The position numbers and the translations under genes are program-made. Shown piece by piece: positions 16,078 through 24,767 of a stretch of 26,654 nucleotides of DNA. The DNA lies in the IMG/VR virus record IMGVR_UViG_3300045999_005497, positions 1 to 26,654 of that record, one strand, 5' to 3'. The first letter of the stretch is position 1; every line of letters begins with the position of its first letter. The notes beneath the pieces are model-generated. The model searched no databases and had not been told where the DNA came from. It saw only the letters and a program-made list of their open reading frames with translations. The stretch comes from a virus.

Positions 16078-16289
16078 CAGTTTTCGTATATTCTACATTC
16101 AAGAGCTTCTGGATTTTCATCGCAATAAAGCTCTAAGGCAGTTGGATCATGATCATCATCTGGGTGACGATCTTTATACTTTTCTAAAGAGATTAACTCT
16201 TCTTGAGTATGTCTTCTTGCTTGTGAAGAAATAGTTGGATCATCGAGTAATTTTTTGTCTCGATCTATATCCCTTTGTCTGGTTGAGGA
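16077..16289 (-). CDS. Start-less frame after the gp27-like gene (-1 phase)
   Basis: 70 codons open to a TGA that overlaps the gp5 ATG (TGATG). There is no ATG, GTG or TTG anywhere in it, yet the peptide looks real: hydrophilic, helix-forming and compositionally normal (SSQARRHTQEELISLEKYKD, then DPTALELYCDENPEALECRIYEN). It is in the -1 phase relative to the hub gene, whose TAG lies at 16265-16267, and the frames overlap for 25 bases. Either the hub protein is extended by frameshifting, or a base has been lost near the AAAGGG run (16270-16275), or it uses a non-standard start. No classic slippery heptamer is present. Confidence 0.5.
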   Translation of the reverse strand, partial: SSTRQRDIDRDKKLLDDPTISSQARRHTQEELISLEKYKDRHPDDDHDPTALELYCDENPEALECRIYEN

Positions 16290-17467
16290 TTATCTTTTGG
16301 CGTAGTTCCAGGAAAATCACAATAGATTAAGTCACCAGCTCTAATTGAAATATCTCCAGCAATAGTTATTGTTAAAACTAAAGTAAATAATTGATTATAT
16401 CTCATTGCAGACTGTGCAATGACATTACCAGCATCTAAATTCTGAACAAATACACCTTTCAACTGTTGTTCACTGGTAGATCCATCTGGTAGTTGCCCAA
16501 CATCCAATCTTCTTATCGATTTTCTAGAAGGTCCACTAAAACCAGGTGCCAATTTTGGCATGGTCTTTCCACCTAATTGAGGTTGTTTTTGAGAATCAAC
16601 TAAGGCATATCCAAATTTATCCGTATATGGATCATACCCCTCAAGTTTAGTTCCATACCCACCAACAACCATTCTTTTTTGAACATCAATTGTTTTATCT
16701 GCATAATATTCTAATATTTTTCCAGTGTATCCAGAAGGAAGACCAGTATTCATATTATAAATGTATGATTTATATCCCCTCTTAGAATCTAATAATTTAT
16801 CTATAGATTTAAAATTATATCCGTCATAATTTTCAAAAAACAAATATCCAGCAACCTTTCCTTTTGCACCAGGAACACCATCAGGAATACAAAATCTTGC
16901 CATTTCTGTACATAATCTCATTGGTTTTTTTGCATCACCAATAAAATTATATTTGTTGACTGTGGTATCAGTAAAAACTGGTTTAGAACTCTTAAGATAT
17001 TCTTTTACTATTTTTTTGATAGAACTAGATATTTCACCATCATACCTTTTATAAACAAGACTTGATTCTTGTTCATTAATTAAAAACTCTTTAGTAACTA
17101 AATCTATAGTAAAAGCAGTTTTTTGAGTGTGAGAAAATATATTTCTTATTTTAGAAATATAAAGAGACTTATCTCCAGTAAATCTAATTTTATTTTCAGT
17201 CGGTTGATTATCAATAAATTCTAATTCTACTCTTTCAAATCCAGATAATTGCAACAGTTGCAATACATTAGACGCATTGGATCCCTCACCAGAATTTCCA
17301 GTATCAACAATTGTAGCAGTAACTCTTATAGTATTTTCCAACACACTTTCATAATAAGATAAATTTACAACTCCACCTTTTACATCGGCAGAATTACCAT
17401 TTAGATTAGAATATATTTTGAATATTGAAATATTTGCTGGATTAGCAGCGATGTTTGGTGTGCTCAT
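16265..17467 (-). CDS. gp27-like baseplate hub protein
   Basis: 400 residues, about the size of T4 gp27 (391). Begins MSTPNIAANPANISIFKIYS. Features typical of hub/gp27/gpD-type proteins: beta domains (LQLSGFERVELEFID), SSSIKKIVKEYLKS, and GYLFFENYDGYNFKSIDKLL; then LVLTITIAGDISIRAGDLIYCDFPG close to the C-terminus. Position between the tape-measure-like gene (ATGA overlap) and gp5-like gene supports the hub role: it would form the trimeric cylinder holding the spike. The zero-frame product ends abruptly after the last beta segment (PKDNPQPDKGI), and a coding frame in -1 phase continues from there. Homology to gp27 is inferred from size, pattern and order. Confidence 0.7.
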   Translation of the reverse strand: MSTPNIAANPANISIFKIYSNLNGNSADVKGGVVNLSYYESVLENTIRVTATIVDTGNSGEGSNASNVLQLLQLSGFERVELEFIDNQPTENKIRFTGDKSLYISKIRNIFSHTQKTAFTIDLVTKEFLINEQESSLVYKRYDGEISSSIKKIVKEYLKSSKPVFTDTTVNKYNFIGDAKKPMRLCTEMARFCIPDGVPGAKGKVAGYLFFENYDGYNFKSIDKLLDSKRGYKSYIYNMNTGLPSGYTGKILEYYADKTIDVQKRMVVGGYGTKLEGYDPYTDKFGYALVDSQKQPQLGGKTMPKLAPGFSGPSRKSIRRLDVGQLPDGSTSEQQLKGVFVQNLDAGNVIAQSAMRYNQLFTLVLTITIAGDISIRAGDLIYCDFPGTTPKDNPQPDKGI

Positions 17468-20400
17468 GCTAGTAAAGTTTCGATGTTTAATGCATCAGAT
17501 GTGAAGGTACTACCAAATCTTGGTGGTCCTGGTGGAGATTGTTTAGATACAGTATTATTTACAATTTTTTCTACGGGAATTAATATCAAAGTGGGATTGT
17601 TATTATTTTCATAAGATGCATAAGAACTTAACACCTCAGATATTTGTTTTTTATTTTTAGCAGCATTTAATTTTACTAACATTCCAGGATATTCTTTATT
17701 CATTGTTCCAGTTGTATCTGGATCTAATACCATTTCTGGTTTTTTAGTTTCACCAATTAAAGCATGAGTTGGTTTTGTTACTAATCCACCATGTTTATAA
17801 GCAACGTGAACGTGATCTCTATGCCCAGCATCATTATTTCCATGCAATAATTCCACAGGTCTAACACCTTTTAGTTTATTAAATTCAGATATTACTCTTA
17901 GAATTGGACCTTGTTCATGTGTATATGCACCAATGTCAATAGCACGATTAGAATAATGGAATGATCCATCAGCATGTCTACCAAGAACTCCACCATGTTC
18001 TGGGTGTTCAGTAACTGCTTGAAATTGTGCTGGACTTCTTAACTTTTGTTTAATAAATCTTCCAAGTTCCCCTGCAATTTTAGTTCCAGCAGATCCATAC
18101 CCTGATCCTAATTGAATATTAGGTCCAGATCCACCACCTTTCCCAGATGAAGTTGCTCCAAAATTAGGAACAGAGGCAACTTTATTATCTCTATAATTGT
18201 TATACCATCCAAAATAATTATCACCACCTTTTCTTTGAACACCTCCAGATACACTATACCCTCTAAAATCAGTTCTTCCTTGTATAAATTCTCTAGCATT
18301 TTTTTGCAAAGTTGGATCTAAAAGTGCCGCTGCAACTTTTTTCATTGCGTCTGGAGATTGCCCAGAAGCAGCAGATGCTGATTGTGCATCAGTAATATTC
18401 CTCCACTCTGGATTTGGAACTCCAATTGTTCCAGGTTTAGGGAACTTCCATGTTGGTTCATATTGCATTTGCCCAAGTATTAAATCTTTAATAGATTTTC
18501 CAGAGTATGCCCCAGATCCAAGTCTATTATAAATTGATTGAGCAACATCCGCCCATGCTTGAGGATCACCATCTTCTCTAGAAGCAATAGCAACTAATGT
18601 CCAAAAATCAGAAGTCCCACCCTGAACATCAACTTCACCATCTGGTGTGGTTTGACCACCTGGAACATTCCCACTAATTGGTTTCTTGTTTGATTCTTCC
18701 CTTAAAGCAGTAAGAATTGATGCTGCTTGTTTCTCTACTAAATTAGAAAATGTATTTGCTAAAATTTCACCAACCTTTGCCCCAAAATTTGGTCCTCTAG
18801 ATGGCATATTGGGTGGAACAATACCACCAGTAGCCATAGCAAGAATAGATTTTGCAGTATCCTGAGTTGTCACTTCCATATTAGTATTAACTAATTCTTG
18901 TATAAAAGAACCAAATGCCTTTCCATACTTAGAATAAAATGCCTTGGTAGGTTTTTGACCCATAGCAAGATCAACACCAACAGCCATAGTCTGACTTAAT
19001 AATGTAGATTGACCGCTTTTTAATATACTAGATGTAGTTTTTAAAGATCTAAGAGGACTAACTTGATCTAATGTATTGGGATTTTCCTTAGAAAATACTT
19101 TACTTATTACCTTTTCACCACCAATATTTTTACCAGGATCTGTTTTTGGTGCTTGTAATTTTGGTTGTTTAGGTGTTGTTCTTTTTACTTTTAGAGTTCT
19201 ACCAATACTTCCACCTACAGCAGATCCACCCCTTGTAGGAGTAATTATTCCACCTTGAGCTTTACCTTTTACTTTTCTATCTTTTGCTTGTTCTTTTTTA
19301 CCTTTAAATAGGATATCATATAATTTACCACCAGCCCAATCTCCAGCAAATCCACCAATAATAGCACCAATTGGACCACCAAACCCAGTACCAATGGTTC
19401 CAAGAAGAGCAGCACCAATAGCAGAGAATGCTGCCCTACCTAATGGTTCTCCCATTGCAAGAGACAAACCAAAATCAATAAGTCCTCCTATTATAGGAAG
19501 TCTTTTTAAAAGAGGTCTAGCAAATTTTAAAACAGTCTTTGCACCAGACTTTCCAACTAACTTAACAGCACCAGCTCTTGCAGCATTACTTAATCTAGAT
19601 CTACCATATTTTCCACCAAGATCCTTTACACTTTCTTTACTAAATTTATCAATCGCAGCGTCACGCCCATATTTTCTGGCGTACCTTCGCATCAATTGAT
19701 TTTCATTAGCATCATATTGTGCATTTGACCAATCAGTTTTTCTAAAAACTTCTCTTTGATATGCACTACCACTTCTATTAAAAGAATAATTTCCTTTTTT
19801 ATCTGTTGGTATTGGTTTATTTGTACGAGGATCTCTAAGTTGTTTCCTCTTTCCGTCTGGATGTTTATCTTTAACTTTATTAGCGAGGGCTGCTACACCC
19901 AAAGCAGCAATTATAGTATAATTAAGAACATCATTTAGATTTTTAGAAAATTCATCAAATACTTTTTCCGCACCAGAACCACCAAGTTGTTTTACAAATC
20001 CCTTAGTAGAATCATAAGCTTTATATCCCCAATCAATAAAATTTATTAATCCCTTCAATAAATTTTTACCCATCCAACCAATAAAATTTATTGCTGGAGT
20101 TATTTTACTTGCTATTGATATTAAAGTTGGTAGATAATCTATTGCTCTTACTGCAAGATAACCAAGAAATACATTTAAAATAAATTTCTTAATCCAATCA
20201 ACTATTCCAAGTTTTGGTTTTGGTATATTTTTTAATATCTTAAATCCATAATCTTTCTTCTTTTCAAACTTTTCTTCTTTCTCAAGTCTTCTTTGATTTT
20301 CTTTTTGTATTCTATCTTTTGTTGCTTGATCTTTTTGTAATTGTATTGTTTTTGATAGTATTTTTTCTATTGAAAGAACTGATTCTTTTATAGAAAGTAT

Positions 20401-20580
20401 ATCATCTCTAAGTCCAGACTTACCAAATTTTTGTTTCTGTTCATCTTTACGTTCAGATAATTTTACAATATTTTTATACTGTATATTTTTTACTGGTACT
20501 AAAAATTTATCGGCACTTATTTTCTGTTGGGTGTCGCTATTTTTAGATTGAGGAAGAAGTTTTTTAGAATTTATATTCAT
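17464..20580 (-). CDS. Tape-measure-like protein with cell-wall enzyme domains
   Basis: 1038 residues. Residues 50-110: charged coiled coil (LSIKESVLSIEKILSK, QKENQRRLEKEEKFEKKK). 125-175: hydrophobic segments (FILNVFLGYLAVRAIDYLP). 360-412: glycine-rich membrane-like stretch (LPIIGGLIDFGLSLAM, IGAIIGGFAGDWAGG). 655-770: SleB/Hydrolase_2-like domain (LVAIASREDGDPQAWADVAQ, IYNRL) typical of peptidoglycan lytic enzymes. 850-930: M15-like or related zinc peptidase pattern (HADGSFHYSNRAIDIG, then GHRDHVHVAY). C-terminus: THALIGETKKPEMVLDPDT, common at tape-measure ends. It is coupled to the hub gene by ATGA and has one base between it and a shorter relative upstream. Role: tail-length or tail-lumen protein that helps open the cell wall; inferred. 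Confidence 0.7.
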   Translation of the reverse strand: MNINSKKLLPQSKNSDTQQKISADKFLVPVKNIQYKNIVKLSERKDEQKQKFGKSGLRDDILSIKESVLSIEKILSKTIQLQKDQATKDRIQKENQRRLEKEEKFEKKKDYGFKILKNIPKPKLGIVDWIKKFILNVFLGYLAVRAIDYLPTLISIASKITPAINFIGWMGKNLLKGLINFIDWGYKAYDSTKGFVKQLGGSGAEKVFDEFSKNLNDVLNYTIIAALGVAALANKVKDKHPDGKRKQLRDPRTNKPIPTDKKGNYSFNRSGSAYQREVFRKTDWSNAQYDANENQLMRRYARKYGRDAAIDKFSKESVKDLGGKYGRSRLSNAARAGAVKLVGKSGAKTVLKFARPLLKRLPIIGGLIDFGLSLAMGEPLGRAAFSAIGAALLGTIGTGFGGPIGAIIGGFAGDWAGGKLYDILFKGKKEQAKDRKVKGKAQGGIITPTRGGSAVGGSIGRTLKVKRTTPKQPKLQAPKTDPGKNIGGEKVISKVFSKENPNTLDQVSPLRSLKTTSSILKSGQSTLLSQTMAVGVDLAMGQKPTKAFYSKYGKAFGSFIQELVNTNMEVTTQDTAKSILAMATGGIVPPNMPSRGPNFGAKVGEILANTFSNLVEKQAASILTALREESNKKPISGNVPGGQTTPDGEVDVQGGTSDFWTLVAIASREDGDPQAWADVAQSIYNRLGSGAYSGKSIKDLILGQMQYEPTWKFPKPGTIGVPNPEWRNITDAQSASAASGQSPDAMKKVAAALLDPTLQKNAREFIQGRTDFRGYSVSGGVQRKGGDNYFGWYNNYRDNKVASVPNFGATSSGKGGGSGPNIQLGSGYGSAGTKIAGELGRFIKQKLRSPAQFQAVTEHPEHGGVLGRHADGSFHYSNRAIDIGAYTHEQGPILRVISEFNKLKGVRPVELLHGNNDAGHRDHVHVAYKHGGLVTKPTHALIGETKKPEMVLDPDTTGTMNKEYPGMLVKLNAAKNKKQISEVLSSYASYENNNNPTLILIPVEKIVNNTVSKQSPPGPPRFGSTFTSDALNIETLLA

Positions 20581-20581
20581 A

Positions 20582-23032
20582 TTATTCTACTCCTATTATT
20601 CCGTAAATCTGAATGTTAATCTTTCTACTGGCAGTATTTTGAAATGCAGAGAACGGTGGAATGTCTCTACCACCACTTTTACTTTGTCCAGAAAGATTTC
20701 CACCAGTACTCTTTTTTAAGGGTGGTAAACTAACAATATTGGGAGTTCTATTAACTGATGGTGAGGGTGGTATATAAACATTTTGTTTTGCTGGTATAAA
20801 ATTATGCTTTTTACTTTCCTCTAAGGAGATATTTGTCTGCTGATCTCCAAAGTTTAAACCATTTATAGTGCTACCAAAAGAATTCTGAATTACATTTTTA
20901 AATAATGGCATAAAAGATGGTGAAAATGTATTTGTGATGTCAAGTTTTGGATTTACAACCGATTGAATTTCATCATACCCAGATTGTCCAGGTTTCACTT
21001 TCTTAGCCAACTGTGGGAAATTTTTCGCCCACTGTTGCATAGGAGTTAATTTTTTGGGAGTTATTGTTTTATTCAAATACTCTTGATTAAAAATATTAGT
21101 TTTACCTTTATCAATATTTGTATTACCAAAATTCATAAAAGATTCTTTCATAGTAAAAGGAGACAATTTAGTAGAATTACTTTGTGGTTTCCTTTTACCG
21201 TAAGATGGTAATATTTCTTTTTTATTTTCAACCTTACCACCAACAACTCCACCATTAGCAGCTAACTGAACATTATTATACATCTTTGGTATATTTGCTC
21301 TTGAACCACCAAACTTAGAATTTAGATTTAAAAAGAAATCTTTTCCAAGAGCATCTACAGTTGGTTTATTCATAACAATTTCACCAGGTTGTGCTGCAAT
21401 CAATTGAGTATCTTTTCCAGCACCAGTTACCTGAACACCAGTATCAGTATTAATTGCCCCACCACCAGAAAATCCTATGTCTCTAACATTTATAGGTTGA
21501 GTATAGAAATCCTGAGGTTTTTGTCTTGTTATTAATCCACCATTAGTATAAGATTTCGTTTTTCCAGTTTCTAAGGAATAAATTTGTTCATCTATTTCAG
21601 AACCTTTTCCTTGCATTTTTTCAAACAAGTTTAAATTCTGCTTTTGTTGTTTTAAACTTTCAATTTTTTCTTTATTTGTCCCTGGTTGTGCAGCAGTTTT
21701 CCTTTCCTGTTCATTTACAGTCTGAGGAAATAGCATTGGGATTGTTGCACCAGCAGTAAATAATCCAACACCCATTCCTATAGGACTTTTTAAAAACTTT
21801 AATAGTTGCGGGAGAACTTTCTTAGTTAATTTAAACCCAAATTTTATTAGGGATGCTGTTATTTTTACTGCAAATCTACCTATACCATTTCCAAATAACA
21901 AATATGCACCCAACAATGCGGGCCACCAATCTTTAAGAAATCTAAAAATATTTTTTACTTTTGCAAAATTTTCAGGATTTCCAAGCCAGTCCATCATCTT
22001 TATAAAAAATCTACCCAATAAAACATTAGTAATAAAGTTAATGATTTTATCAAGAATACTTTGAAAGGGAGCTACTATTTTTTGTGCTACATTTTTTAAA
22101 GTTGATTTAACACCCTCTAGTTTATCTTCTCTATCTGATCTTCTTTTATTTTCTCTCTGCAGTCTTTGAGTATCATAATTTTTTTGAAGTATTTTATTCT
22201 GATTAGTTAATAGAGCAGAAATATTTTCCAGACTAGATCTAATTATTTGAATATCTTTTTTGAAGTCAGTAGTTTCTGTAGAAGGTTTCTCTTCAGTTCC
22301 TTTTACATCTGGAACAGATACTTTCCCAGCAAGAAAAAATTGATCTTTTGAAATTCTTATGGGTCCAGTTGCTTTTATATTATCTGCATTTAACTTTCTA
22401 GATTTTACTTTAAATCTACCAACTTTACCCTTTACTCTCTTATATTCATTAGTTAATAACTCTACTTCTTCTGTTGGAATGCTAGTTGATGTCATTCTAG
22501 CAGACATCATTTTCTCTTTTAAGAGAGTTAAATATGTACCATAATCAATATCAAATACATCTTGAAGTCCAAGGAGTTTTAATATTCTCTCATCAATTTC
22601 TTCGTCAACTAAGTCCTCTTCTTTTTTACCTTCATATAAAGTTAAAGAACCTGGAGGATTATTATCAGCAGATGCCGATCCTCCTGGTTCTTTAGGTGGT
22701 TTTTCTCTTTCTATTTTTTTCTTTTTACCTTTATCTTTTACATAATATTCCCACAAGAATAAAATATATTGATTATATAAATCAAAATCTTTTGTATTTT
22801 GTGGATTTTGAACAGCATCAATTGGTGATGGATAATCTTTATCCGATGCAGTATATGATTTAATAAAAGTATCTACAACTCTTTCCGCCTTTACACCAAA
22901 AGTATTCTCGATTAAATACTTGCTTCTCTCTATTCGATCAGCAAGTATTTTCTTGTACGAATTGGATCTACTTGTTTTAATTGTAGATACTGGCCAAAAC
23001 TTATCGATAAACTTTGGTTTACTTAACGCCAT
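20582..23032 (-). CDS. Tape-measure-like tail protein (shorter relative)
   Basis: 816 residues. The central part parallels the next gene: a coiled coil (LENISALLTNQNKILQKNYD, LQRENKRRSDREDKLEG; about 255-310) followed by hydrophobic segments (INFITNVLLGRFFIKMMDWLG; PALLGAYLLFGNGIG; GMGVGLFTAGATIPMLF near 417-432). Around residue 520-570 is INTDTGVQVTGAGKDTQLIAAQPGEIVMNKPTV, a motif shared by many phage tape-measure tails. No enzyme domain is seen. The N-terminal 250 residues (MALSKPKFIDKFWPVSTIKTS) are unique. It starts inside the end of the gp51-like frame (14-base overlap). Probably acts with the 1038-residue protein in the tail lumen; which of the two sets tail length cannot be told. Confidence 0.7.
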   Translation of the reverse strand: MALSKPKFIDKFWPVSTIKTSRSNSYKKILADRIERSKYLIENTFGVKAERVVDTFIKSYTASDKDYPSPIDAVQNPQNTKDFDLYNQYILFLWEYYVKDKGKKKKIEREKPPKEPGGSASADNNPPGSLTLYEGKKEEDLVDEEIDERILKLLGLQDVFDIDYGTYLTLLKEKMMSARMTSTSIPTEEVELLTNEYKRVKGKVGRFKVKSRKLNADNIKATGPIRISKDQFFLAGKVSVPDVKGTEEKPSTETTDFKKDIQIIRSSLENISALLTNQNKILQKNYDTQRLQRENKRRSDREDKLEGVKSTLKNVAQKIVAPFQSILDKIINFITNVLLGRFFIKMMDWLGNPENFAKVKNIFRFLKDWWPALLGAYLLFGNGIGRFAVKITASLIKFGFKLTKKVLPQLLKFLKSPIGMGVGLFTAGATIPMLFPQTVNEQERKTAAQPGTNKEKIESLKQQKQNLNLFEKMQGKGSEIDEQIYSLETGKTKSYTNGGLITRQKPQDFYTQPINVRDIGFSGGGAINTDTGVQVTGAGKDTQLIAAQPGEIVMNKPTVDALGKDFFLNLNSKFGGSRANIPKMYNNVQLAANGGVVGGKVENKKEILPSYGKRKPQSNSTKLSPFTMKESFMNFGNTNIDKGKTNIFNQEYLNKTITPKKLTPMQQWAKNFPQLAKKVKPGQSGYDEIQSVVNPKLDITNTFSPSFMPLFKNVIQNSFGSTINGLNFGDQQTNISLEESKKHNFIPAKQNVYIPPSPSVNRTPNIVSLPPLKKSTGGNLSGQSKSGGRDIPPFSAFQNTASRKINIQIYGIIGVE

Positions 23033-23201
23033 TTTGCTGTTGCTGTTTAAGTTTTTCTTCTTCTAAATGAGCTTGGAGTAAAGCAACATAAATGTCTCTT
23101 TCCCACGGCAACATACTTTCAATCTCAGTTAATGAGTATTTATGATACTGCATCAAGGCAAAGTTTAACTTAAAATAATTTTCAAGGTCCATATGGACCA
23201 A
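23019..23201 (-). CDS. gp51: gp51-like baseplate hub assembly protein / frameshift extension of gp26
   Basis: Pattern FKLNFALMQYHKYSLTEIES, MLPWERDIYVALL and EEEKLKQQQQ matches the short ORF that follows gp26 in cyanophages and is annotated as gp51-like hub assembly catalyst; T4 has gene order 26-51-27. The frame has only a TTG (23201) and an internal ATG (23192, MDLENYF), neither with a Shine-Dalgarno, but it stays open upstream in exactly the -1 frame of the gp26 end, through a U_UUU_UUC heptamer. So it is probably made at least partly as a gp26 fusion of about 301 residues. The end overlaps the 816-residue gene by 14 bases. Confidence 0.7.
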   Translation of the reverse strand: MVHMDLENYFKLNFALMQYHKYSLTEIESMLPWERDIYVALLQAHLEEEKLKQQQQNGVK

Positions 23202-23216
23202 GGCTATACGAAAAAA
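23186..23216 (-). promoter_or_regulatory. Putative -1 ribosomal frameshift signal (gp26/gp51)
   Basis: On the minus strand TTTTTTC (23210-23216) lies in the gp26 frame as T_TTT_TTC, two codons before the gp26 TAG (23204-23206). Both tRNA-Phe positions can re-pair after a -1 slip. Ten bases further is the palindrome GGTCCATATGGACC (23186-23199), which can form a GC-rich 5-bp stem with ATAT loop as stimulator. The -1 frame leads directly into the gp51-like ORF. Confidence 0.65.
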
Positions 23217-23923
23217 CTTGATAACCCTTCCAGAATTACTGTACTTTCAACTTTAGTGCTTGGATTTTTGACTTTGATTTCATGCGAAAGTTTTGGCATA
23301 GTTTCAAAGAATTTTTCAACCTTCTTGAATTGAGAAGAATTCATTTGCTCAAGAAAATCAACTACTTCTTTTTTAGTAACATCAGAAGAAGTCCAAATTT
23401 CTTCTTCAGTATAAATTTTCTCAACACATGAAGCAACTAAGTCAAAAGATTGTTCCATATTATTATCATTAGTAAAATCAAAATTACTCTTAATAAATTG
23501 ATCCAATGATGGATATTTCATTTCAATAGCAAGAGCATCATCAATCTTAATTTGTTTACTGTGGTCAGGATTTTTTTGAACCTGAATATCATCAATGTTA
23601 ATTTTTACTTGAACGGTAGTTTGTTCATCATCTGGGCAAATAATATTGACATCAATTTCTTCACCGACAGATTTACCACGAATATTTAAAAACAAATATT
23701 CAATATCAAATGTTGGAAGTGTTTCAACTTTTATATTTTTAGTTAGAATACAATTTTTAATTACATTTTTTATTGCATTAGTTATCTGCTTAGAATCTTC
23801 TGTCTCTAAAGCAATGACTAAAAGTTTTTCCTCTCTTACAAGAAAAGGTCTATATTCAATTGATTGTCCAGTAGATGGCAATTCCAACTCATATGTTGGT
23901 GTAGATATTTTTGGTAAAGGCAT
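23204..23923 (-). CDS. gp26: Baseplate hub protein gp26
   Basis: 239 residues (T4 gp26 is 208). The N-terminus matches the T4 gp26 family as I know it: YELELPSTGQSIEYRPFLVR, EEKLLVIALE, then a helix (ITNAIKNVIKNCIL) and IDVNIICPDD. The C-terminal part is helical (DVTKKEVVDFLEQMNSSQFK, KVEKFFETMPKLSHEI), as in tail assembly chaperones. It ends in LEGLSSFFV with the slippery heptamer inside the Phe-Phe codons. Role in T4: subunit/assembly factor of the central baseplate hub. It is transcribed from a late promoter 29 bases upstream that overlaps the stop of the tube-like gene. Confidence 0.85.
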   Translation of the reverse strand: MPLPKISTPTYELELPSTGQSIEYRPFLVREEKLLVIALETEDSKQITNAIKNVIKNCILTKNIKVETLPTFDIEYLFLNIRGKSVGEEIDVNIICPDDEQTTVQVKINIDDIQVQKNPDHSKQIKIDDALAIEMKYPSLDQFIKSNFDFTNDNNMEQSFDLVASCVEKIYTEEEIWTSSDVTKKEVVDFLEQMNSSQFKKVEKFFETMPKLSHEIKVKNPSTKVESTVILEGLSSFFV

Positions 23924-23951
23924 AATCTGTCATACAATTCAGATGTTGTTT

Positions 23952-23958
23952 TATTTAT
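23952..23958 (-). promoter_or_regulatory. T4-type late promoter of gp26
   Basis: ATAAATA on the minus strand (context CATAATAAATAAAAC). It shares bases with the TAA of the tube-like gene and lies 29 bases before the gp26 ATG. Confidence 0.55.
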
Positions 23959-24758
23959 TATGCAAAAGCGGATGATCCTAATACACCTTGGTCAACATTT
24001 CTACCATTAAAGAAATTTGCACTATTAGTAGCATCCTGAGAACTTCTTCCAAAATTATTATAATACTCGTTAGTCAATATGTTTTGAGTAATGAATGGTG
24101 TATTTGACGTTATTGGTTGTGTAGTAACTGGTGCTGGTTGTTCTATAGTACTTTGTTCTGGTACATCACTAAAACGTCCAACATAATATCTACTATAAAC
24201 AAATGATACTGTAACTTTTAATAAATTAGAAGTATCATAAGATACTGGTATAGAATTTATACTTACTGGAAATGCTTTTATAAAAGTATATTTGAGTTGA
24301 GATCCATAATCTCTTTCATATTTAATTATCTCTATCTTATCAGTACTATAATTATCTGGCCAAGTTGGTCTGGAGGTAAATGTTCTTTTTTCAACTCCAC
24401 CAGCATAACTTTCACCAGCAATATATCTCATCCAAGATTCAAAAAATCTTATAGGAACATAATTATGATTCACATAAAATGTAAAATCTGCCCTATCATC
24501 ATATAATCTTCGATAAGCATGTTTTTCATTAACCCCAACATAATCATTCACGATATCTAATGTTGCAAAAGATGATCCAGGTAAAGATGCTTCACTACAA
24601 GAAACTTCAAAAAAATCTACATCCAAAGATACACCAGAATTATTAGTTATAAATTGAGAAGCTGCATCAGGAACAGCAAATTTCACAGAGTAATGAGAAG
24701 TAAGTGCTGGTCTTAAAATGTTTGCTTTTAATTGTGCTACTGTCTTTGGAGCAACCAT
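23958..24758 (-). CDS. Tail-tube-family protein (gp54/gp19-like)
   Basis: 266 residues. The core (residues about 45-205) reads like the T4 tube fold: EVSCSEASLPGSSFATLDIV, AYRRLYDDRADFTFYVNHNY, RFFESWMRYIAGE, KYERDYGSQLKYTFIKAFPV, INSIPVSYDTSNLLKVTVSF. The major tube protein gp19 is usually encoded next to the sheath gene, elsewhere. Here, opposite gp4 and gp48 and before gp26, a tube initiator (gp54-type) or hub-proximal tube protein is more likely. The C-terminal 55 residues are low-complexity Thr/Pro/Asn, probably disordered. It begins 41 bases from the divergent gp4 gene. Family fairly sure, exact ortholog not. Confidence 0.75.
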   Translation of the reverse strand: MVAPKTVAQLKANILRPALTSHYSVKFAVPDAASQFITNNSGVSLDVDFFEVSCSEASLPGSSFATLDIVNDYVGVNEKHAYRRLYDDRADFTFYVNHNYVPIRFFESWMRYIAGESYAGGVEKRTFTSRPTWPDNYSTDKIEIIKYERDYGSQLKYTFIKAFPVSINSIPVSYDTSNLLKVTVSFVYSRYYVGRFSDVPEQSTIEQPAPVTTQPITSNTPFITQNILTNEYYNNFGRSSQDATNSANFFNGRNVDQGVLGSSAFA

Positions 24759-24759
24759 C

Positions 24760-24767
24760 TATAAATA
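24760..24767 (+). promoter_or_regulatory. T4-type late promoter of gp4
   Basis: TATAAATA, an exact match to the T4 late consensus (context CTATAAATAAAG), 33 bases upstream of the gp4 ATG in the short divergent gap. Confidence 0.75.
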
